The notes under the pieces were generated by a model. It was not told the DNA's origin, searched no databases, and was given only the letters and a program-made list of their open reading frames with translations. A stretch of DNA of 64,000 nucleotides from Megalobrama amblycephala (lineage: Eukaryota > Chordata > Actinopteri > Cypriniformes > Xenocyprididae). Below are positions 56,354-64,000 of the stretch, piece after piece. How positions within the stretch are numbered: the first letter of the stretch is position 1; each line of letters opens with the position of its first letter. Both the position numbers and the translations under genes were made by a program. Location: positions 13,000,623 to 13,064,622 of the forward strand of contig NC_063053.1 of NCBI RefSeq assembly GCF_018812025.1, in the 5' to 3' direction.

Positions 56354-57550
56354 CTAGGGGTGTCCTCGACTACGGATTTACATAGTTGAATCCGATTCGA
56401 ATCAGATTGCCTATATACGACTGATGGGGGTGGGGGGGGGGGGGGGGGGCGGTCAGTAAACTTTAAAATATAAATTTATACTGCAGAAAGGCCACACTAG
56501 ATAGATATACGCATATGTCGGAAATCAAATTAAATGGCTAAATTGTCTGTGCTAGCAAGCTTTAGCTCTACACGCAACACTGATGCACCAAAAAACAAAC
56601 AAAAAAATTAATTAATTTTTATTTTTATTTTTATCAAACATTAATTTACAGAATTGAATTAGAACAGAATATACCGTTCTAATAAATGAAAATAGCCTAT
56701 TTAAAAAAATGAAATATGATCAAGTCAAACTGCAAATGCCTGAAGTGCAGGGGAACATATATTCAAAACACAAGCTAGAAATAGTTAAATTAGATAACCC
56801 AGAGTGATCAATAAATAAATTAAAATTAAAGAAATGATTAAAACAACTAAAGTATAGCTAGAATTGTCAACTTGTCTTTTTAACTGCAGAGACAATAAAC
56901 GCTAAACTGGAGTGGCAGTCTTTTTAGCTAAACATTCACAGCATCCAAAAATCAAATTACATTCGGCTGAAATAGTTTGAAATCACTTGTAGCTACCCTA
57001 CCTGATTAAGAGAGAAAAATCCAGTCTTTCACGCGATCTGCCTGTGTCCGTTTGAGTCTTTTCAAATCAGCTCGTTGGCCGGCAGAAGCGCGCCGCAGTG
57101 TTTGTTGTTGTTGAGTTCTTGGACATGAGCTGTTGGCACAACTTGCATCATACGTTTTTTTGATCATCTTTTACCATTTCAAAGTGCATCCAATTGTACA
57201 CTTGATCCCAGGCATTGTTGAAGATTTAATCCCTGCCGTAAAGATGCTCATCTGCCGGTCACGGATCATGGAAGTGAAACTTAAATCGGTCACAGGTTGG
57301 ATTTATTGACGCACATTAAAATATTTATTAAAAGCTTCTTTCTTTTCACATTTTTATTTATAGTATTAACATAATAGGCTGTATATTAACCTAATGGGAA
57401 AGAACCGTTATGTCTATGTAAAATCAGATATTGAGCGCCCCCTATCTCATCTCATAACACCTCTGCGACGATTCGACTGTGAGATTGGTAGTCGAATCAG
57501 GCTCCTCCTATCGAAGATTCGAATCGTCGACTATTCAGGGTCACCTCTAG
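56354..57550. mobile_element. DNA transposon with CTAG[G/A]GGTG ends and TAGTGT flanks
   Basis: 1,197 bp. Ends CTAGGGGTG and CACCTCTAG, followed inward by related TCGACTA and GATTCGAATC words. The sequence TAGTGT occurs immediately outside both ends (56348..56353, 57551..57556), a target duplication of 6 or, with mismatches, 8 bp (hAT-like). Contains a G-run of about 24 bases at 56426..56449. No transposase. Confidence 0.75.
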
Positions 57551-57558
57551 TAGTGTTA

Positions 57559-58392
57559 TATGTAAGCAATAAGGTAGGAGAGGCTGTGCTGTATCATGAA
57601 TAAGTCACAGCTGGGCGTTGTTAGGCTCTAGCCTCGAGTACCTTATTGCTTTTATAAAACAGTTACCAAACAATACAAATATTAAAGCCAAAAATATGTA
57701 TCAATGCAGCTTTCATGAATTAAACTTTCACAAAAAGCCTTCCTTCCGCTCGAAAAAATAGTCCCAGACCGTGACTGTCTTTATGAGTGTATCAGTCAGT
57801 AGCGTAGACTTTTACATTGAAAAGACTGAATTGTTGTGAACACGGAACAAGACGCAACTGAAAAATGCTTTGACTAGTGCTATCAGTCACGGGAAAACCC
57901 CTTAATTGTTAAAAGAACAAGATAATACATCGGACATTTAAACAGAATTTTTATTATGAACCTGACCTGAAGGAAAATGCTAAATCTGAATGCAGGTAAT
58001 AAACTCGCTCACTCGATCTCTTTCTCACAACACTCTTCTACATAATACAGTAAGCTTCAATGAACAATATCAATTGAGAACATACCGTTTACGTTGCTAA
58101 GACTGGTTGCTAAGGGTGCTGTGCAGTGATACACAGAACCATTGGGTGAAGCAGTCATAGCTGTGTTTTAATGTGAATAAAATCAGAATCAAGGACAGGA
58201 ACTAGCCATTTTATAATGTACATTATGACGCCTACTTATTCTTATTTTTGTGTGTGTGTGTGTTTCATGTTCTTTCATTTTGTGGTAAGTGGTATCGATT
58301 TATAACACTGGGCATTTATCGGAAATAACATGAACATAATTACTGGCTTATCATATTGGCCATTGTGTAATTTCAGTATAACTGATTGAACG

Positions 58393-58427
<35 letters not shown>

Positions 58428-60123
58428 AAAAAAAAGAGCCCTTCACTGCTCTCATATCTAATTGGAGGAGATCTGTCGTCTCTGGAGAATCTGTCTCTCT
58501 GCGCTCAAAGAAACAGCAATGATGCAAAGATACTTTTTCACATCAAACACACCAAAATGTTACTCTCCTGCATTTTGTTGCTTCTTTGAACACTAAAAAC
58601 TGCTGGTGTTTTGTTCACTGCCACTGTTGCTGGAGTTTGAATATTTTGTATCCAACTTAAAAAACTAAAGTATAACAGAAATTGATGGGGGGAGAGAACT
58701 GAAAACAATGCAGATACGCACAACATACTGATTTTATTTATTCCCAAACTGCTCCCTTTACACTAGTTGGGAGGTAAAGGAACAAGCCAATGAGGTCATT
58801 ATTACCTAATGAGATTACCTAATGACTTCACAGGGGTTCCAGAGCCAATAACTGCCAGATAACTTCCCCTGTAATTATTTGGAAACAACAGTGTGTTCTT
58901 CCTCGACATTAAGCCAACATTTTAATCACATTGTCTGAGTGCTTCATAGAGCACAGCAAGTCTGGTTTGTTGAAAACACTCTTTGATTAGCTGGATTAGT
59001 GATGTTCATGATTTAAGCCACAAAACCATTACCATGCATGCACCAATACCACAGTGTTTTTTTTTTTCCTTTTCTTTTTTTCCCTTAAAATACTAGAAAT
59101 ATAAGTCTAGGGTGCATATGATCATGCAAATTTGTTATTTAAGCATAATCTGATTTTATTTTTGATTGCGATAGGTGCAAATTTGTTATCCAAGCATAAT
59201 CTGATATTATTTTTGTTTATGATTGGCTGACGAAAGTTTATTTAAATTAACGTCTAACAGTCGAATAAGCAACAAAGGAACATTTTAGAAAGTGATAGCA
59301 ATTGCATGTGAATCAGACTGTGCACAAACATTCACCTTACTTCCTTTTTTAAGTTAATATAGAGGCACATGGGATTGTATATATAGATGCACAAGCGCTT
59401 TCCATAGCATTCGTACAATCATGAACGCATGGCACGTAATTAATGGAGCTGCATGGGAAGTGAGAGGATGTAACTCTGAAACAGTCACTCGTCTGGGTTC
59501 GTCAGGCCTCTGGCGGCATACTTTACTGTGGTCGGACCAGATATGTTTTATGACCTCTCATTAATACCCATTACTATGGAGGTCAGTCAGGACACGCTGG
59601 TGGGTTATCTACAGGACTATAAACCACAGCACAATGAGAATGACTGAATCCATCACTCATACAGCTCGGACTATGATAGAGAGAGATGAAGAGACAGCGA
59701 GGGGGCCAGAGCAGGAAAGAAAAAGAAACAGAAGACATTCATAATAAACAAAGGGGGAAAATCAATAGCAGGGGAAGATGTGATGATGAAATCTTTCAAT
59801 GTGAGTGTTAGTGATGAAACCCAGACAGACATAAATAAAGAATTAACAGTCTGAGGAAAAACTGAAACATAGTAGTTAATTTATATCCATGCGCCAATAA
59901 ATGAGGAAATTAACAGTTTTACAACAAGGTCCAAACATGAATTTACATGACTTTTCCATGACCTTTTTTTTTTGCACACGTTTTGACTTTTTGAGCCTCT
60001 GTGCCCACTTTACCATCTGGCAAGTCATACTGACAGGCCAATAACGCTATGAGCATTATCTATTCAATGAAATATGACCTTTCATGTTATAAATTTCTAT
60101 GATTTAAAACATGTGTAAATTCT
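57559..60123. other. Non-coding, no gene seen
   Basis: Contains the GAAA microsatellite and an imperfect tandem pair at about 59125..59215 (GCAAATTTGTTATNNAAGCA repeated). No exon seen. Confidence 0.3.
58393..58435 (+). repeat. (GAAA)n microsatellite
   Basis: About nine copies of GAAA followed by an A-run. Confidence 0.95.
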
Positions 60124-60613
60124 AGGGCTGGGACAATACATCGATTCTCGATTTGCGATACAAAGAATCTGAAGCGAGTCTGATATTTTCCGATGTATCG
60201 TGATTCTCTCTCGAATTGATTCTGAGCAGATGGCACTACTTGCTTTAGAAACACACATACTCTGCTTGCTTCTAGTTCCTTTACACACACTACTTAAACC
60301 TAATATAATCAATCATAAATTTTGAAAATGTTGAAGCGAATTACAAGGGTGTTCGCAGTGGGTTGTTTACATAAATCTTGCGTCATAAAAGCATTCTGAG
60401 CCGAGGCGCAAGTATATTTAACCACTTACATCGTGAACACATGATCACTATCCAGCACTCTTCTTCATGAGCATTTGAGTGTGCGGTTAAAAACTAGCCT
60501 AGTGCGCCATCCTCTGTTAAAACTAAGCTCAGAATCGATTCGAGAGAGAAAATATCAGAACCGATCTAGAATCATTGTATTGTGAATCGAGAACCGATGT
60601 ATTGTCCCAGCCT
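60124..60613. mobile_element. 490-bp MITE with GGCTGGGACAATAC ends
   Basis: Terminal inverted repeats of about 30 bp: AGGGCTGGGACAATACATCG at the left and, inverted, AAGGCTGGGACAATACATCG at the right. The interior also carries internal inverted words (TCTCTCGAATTGATTCTGAG and partner near 60525). No coding capacity. Confidence 0.75.
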
Positions 60614-60634
60614 TATTAAATTCCTTGATATACA

Positions 60635-60895
60635 TTACTGTTCAAAAGTTTGAGATCGATAAGATTTTTTGTTTTTGAAAGAAGCTCACCAGGGCTGCAC
60701 TTATTTGATGAAAAATACAGTATAAAGAGTAATATTGTGAAATATTATTACAATTAAAACAACTGCAATTTCAGCAGCCATTACTCCACTCGGCAGTGTC
60801 ACATGATCCTTCAAAAATCATTCAAAAATCATGCTGGTTTGCTGTTCAAGAAACATTTCATATTATTATCAGTTGAAAACAGTTGTGCTACTTAA
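60635..60895 (-). repeat. Fragment of the foldback family, interrupted by Tc1
   Basis: ACTGTTCAAAAGTTTGAGAT to AGTTGTGCTACTTAA, matching the left arm at 45 kb. The truncated Tc1 copy starts at the TA that ends this fragment. Confidence 0.65.
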
Positions 60896-60897
60896 TA

Positions 60898-61330
60898 CAC
60901 TCTATTGCCAAAAGTTTTGGGACGCCTGCCTTTACGTGCACATGAAATTTAATGACATCCCATTCTTAATCCGTAGGGTTTAATATGGAGTTGGCCCACC
61001 CTTTGCAGCTATAACAGCCTCAACTCTTCTGGGAAGGCTTTCCACAAGGTTTATGAGTGTGTTTATGGGAATTTTTGACCATTCTTCTAGAAGCGCATTT
61101 GTGAGGTCAGGCAGTGATGTTGGCGAGAAGGCCTGGCTCACAGTCTCCGCTCTAATTCATCCCAAAGGTGTTCTGTCGGGTTGAGGTCAGGCCAGTCAAG
61201 TTCCTCCACACCAAACTCGCTCATCCATGTCTTTATGGACCTTGCTTTTTGCACTGGTGCGCAGTCATGTTGAAACAGGAAGGGGCCATCCCCAAACTGT
61301 TCCCACAAAGTTGGGAGCATGAAATTGTCC
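60898..61330 (-). mobile_element. Truncated Tc1 copy, same family as 34203..35272
   Basis: Begins CACTCTATTGCCAAAAG after a TA and follows the copy at 34 kb closely for 430 bp, then stops abruptly at an A-rich tract. On the minus strand it keeps [20 protein letters not shown] and [16 protein letters not shown] but lacks the rest of the transposase and the far terminal repeat. It sits in a foldback-family repeat. Confidence 0.85.
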
Positions 61331-64000
61331 AAAAACAAAAACAAAAAAAAATTCCACAAATTGCTTATGAGAGACCATGCATACAGAATCAAAACAGCAA
61401 TAAAAGACAATGAGATCCAACTATCCAGCTCAAGACTGACTGCAGTGCTCTGGTTGTGGATGAAAGGAAGCAGTTGTTATCAAAGGTGGAAACATACGGC
61501 AGGGATCACTGCACATAGCTCAGATTGAGTCAGGGTGCCCTTTGCTTTTGCCCGCTACTTCAAGAACCAGCTAAATGGACCCTTAAGGAGTTAGAAAACT
61601 AAAACACAATGTCCTGCAAAGTTCTGTTGAAGAGCCGGTGGCTATTGCATCCCTTATCAGCCAGCCCAGACGGAATCTAAAGACTTTATAAAGCATTTCC
61701 TCTGCTGAATATTTGGGCGAAATGGATTTAAACACTGTAAAATTTGTTAAATGAAGCCGAGATTACAACTTTCTGGTTACGCATAATCAAATAAATCAAA
61801 ATTTCTCATGAACACACACACACAAGGGTATAACTCTGGGAATAACGGTCATTTCAATTCTGTGGAAATCTGCACATACAAATTCTGTGTGATCTAGCTT
61901 ATCAGTTCACTCTTTTCTATCAATTTAGACTGTATATCTGCGAGGTAGCGAGTTTTTAGTGTGGCTCCATTATAATCAAAAGAAACCATTATTTTCCCTC
62001 AGGAAAAAGCAGTGTCATTTGTCCTTTGATAGTGAAGAGGGCGGAGATCAGACGTTTTATTAAGAGTTATGAGTTTAGTATGAGCTTGTCTGACAGGACG
62101 AACTTCAGTCCAAAGAAAACTGGTTGACAGGAGATTAAAGTCACAGTCTGGACCCTCTACAGCATTACAAGACAAGTGCCAGGTCTTTGATTTGTACTTA
62201 GAGTTAAGTGCCTGTATGCTGTGATGTATATTTAAAGACCAGTGCAGTACTTAGTAGTAGAAAGGGGAAATTTTATAAAGGGGGAAGTTTATAAAGAGTG
62301 AAATCAGGGGGCTTGTTCTGTGTCGGTTGTAAGTGTACGCTGGTGATTTTGCATTAGTGCTGAGCCCTGACCCACTGTAATGGACTGCATGATGGAAGAA
62401 ACGTCTAGTTCAGCAATCGCTTTGAGCCAGAACACGAGGAATTGACTCATATGCCGATCAATATCTGGTAGCACGCCGCTAAATGAACAGGACACATTCA
62501 AAGATTTGTGTTCATCAAAGAACAAGTCGATTTTTGCACTTCATGTAATAACTCCACTCTGAATGGAGAGCAGAATTATTAGGCACAACTTAACATGTCA
62601 CCCAACTTCCTTTCCAACCGACTGAAAAGGCCAACGCAATGCAATATGAGCCACTAGCAGAGCTTCCAGCAATAATTGATTCCAGAGCGCCATTGATGAC
62701 TTGGAACATGGGCGCTCATCTCATCTCCCCAGGTATTTGACGTCCTGTGGGTTTTTGTTCCAGCTGTGTTCTACAACACCTCATTTGACTAATTAGCAAG
62801 TTTTCAACTACAGGGGATGGCTTATTAATAATGACAGCAAGGGAAGTGGAAACATAACTTAACAAACAATCATAACTTGAGCATGTACAACAGATATGAA
62901 CAGTAAACGTGCTAACTTCCACAATTCAAAATGTGATCTGGGGATTTCAAAGGGGACTATGAAGAAGTGTTAACCGCCTTTCGTATTCAACTTACGAAGA
63001 AAGTGTAAAACTCTTGCAGTTCAAAAAGCTTACACTATGTCCTACGCCTTCCATATACCTATGGAAAAAGTTTAACTGATGCGATGCCAGTTCCGTTTTT
63101 TTTTTTCTTCGTATGTTGAATATGACAGGCGGTCTGCGGAAGCTAGATATTTTACTTCATAACTTGTTATTTTACTTCATAACTTGTCAAATGCATCGCT
63201 TCGCTTCAGAAGGCTTTTAATACCCTAAAGCGAGTGCCAGGTTGATGATGGACTTTACTGGAGCTGACTTCACAACAGGTGTTTAACCGTTTCTCTGAGA
63301 TGTGTGTTTGCATGTATTTGTCTAGAATCCTGCCCAGGTCTGTGCTAGGCAATGCCAGGCTATAATCTTGTCTGGCTTGTGTGTCTGTAATTAATGGCTC
63401 TATTCTGGTGTGTGGAATGATGAGGAAGCATACTGGTAAGCATCAGTGTGATGCTCTGAGTTTAAAAATGCTCCTGAGTGATGTGCTCTGCCATTACATG
63501 AGGTCAAAGGTCATACAAACTCTCCCCCTTTGTGCTTCTTGATATAAGCTGTGTGTCAGAGAACATCTGAATTTTTCTTTGTGCTCTTAATTAGGGGAAT
63601 TAAGACCTGAAAATCTTCTGGTGCACTTGCAAAATCCATTTGGCAGGCTATAGCTCTGCCGTGGTTATTTTGAAACCCATAATTTATCTTAAAGCTTAAT
63701 CAATCCTCTCTACTTGTTAAAAACAATTTAGATTTACATGATTCTGGATTTGTTTTTAAAGGTTCTACTATGAAATAGATGATAAGGGAGAAATAGTCTC
63801 TCTTGATTAGTGCTTATGGGCAGGTGTGTGATGACAATACGCACATACCCCGCAGAAAAACAGACCACCTGCTTTTGTTTAATCCCCTGTGCCCAATCTG
63901 TGCCTGTCTGACATTTTAAGAACATACTGAATTGAACAACCCCCTTCTAATCTCCTTTAGATTTGCTATGGCACTTTCTTTTTCCAATGTCTTTTTCCCC
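61331..64000. other. Non-coding to window end, no gene seen
   Basis: No repeat ends, and no exon matching the missing gfra1 signal-peptide or CRR1 region on the minus strand. Probably 5' intron of gfra1. Confidence 0.3.

Noticed and set aside
61168..61413. 81-codon plus-strand open frame
   Set aside because: Antisense of the truncated Tc1 copy.
37724..64000. Upstream gfra1 exons (signal peptide, CRR1)
   Set aside because: No minus-strand cysteine-rich exon with a KKEKNCLRIYW-like motif was seen, so they are assumed to lie outside the window.

Overview
The window looks like nuclear DNA from a teleost, most likely a cyprinid (carp, goldfish, zebrafish relatives). The evidence is a vertebrate multi-exon receptor gene with consensus splice sites, a fish-type pentraxin gene, AT-rich non-coding DNA, and repeat types typical of cyprinids: a V-SINE-like SINE, a 5S-rRNA-derived SINE3-like element, Tc1/mariner elements, many TIR-bounded MITEs and a DIRS retrotransposon. 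The species call is an inference. Nothing suggests a prokaryote or a virus.

Two host genes can be supported, both on the minus strand. The first is a two-exon pentraxin (C-reactive protein/serum amyloid P family) at 11075-12006, with a TATA box, signal peptide and poly(A) signal. Its calcium-binding loop is degraded. The second is the 3' two-thirds of gfra1, the GPI-anchored GDNF co-receptor. Six exons were placed between 37723 and 15040: the CRR2 exon, two CRR3-region exons, the linker exon, a 45-nt microexon and the GPI-signal exon. All exons join in phase and give 329 codons plus stop. The signal-peptide/CRR1 exons were not found and probably lie beyond base 64000.

Everything else is repeats and unannotated non-coding sequence. 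1-10.7 kb: a degraded foldback repeat, a V-SINE, a TTAA-flanked MITE abutting a CAGTG-ended element that itself carries another insertion, and a short piggyBac-like element keeping an acidic transposase N-terminus. 11-12 kb: the pentraxin gene. 12.8-37.7 kb: gfra1. The 10.2-kb intron between its linker exon and its microexon holds a 6,153-bp DIRS element (18121-24273) and a second TTAA-flanked MITE. Other gfra1 introns hold a fold-back Tc1 element, a second Tc1 copy and a hairpin MITE. 37.7-64 kb: hairpin MITEs, a 930-bp foldback element, a 5S-derived SINE, a TAA-duplicating element nested in another MITE, a near-perfect 222-bp palindrome at one end of a 3-kb CACTG-ended unit, an element with TAGTGT flanks, and a truncated Tc1.

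The most informative structure is the DIRS element. Both inverted terminal repeats and the internal complementary region are legible, and the internal region contains the sequence expected across a joined-ends circle. The element sits in an older MITE at an AAC trinucleotide. Its RT/RNase H and tyrosine-recombinase active-site residues are intact, but reading-frame breaks make this copy probably non-autonomous. I found no convincing undescribed gene system. The best leads are structural: the DIRS junction, the fold-back Tc1, the 222-bp palindrome with its CpG-rich interior, and the calcium-site loss in the pentraxin.
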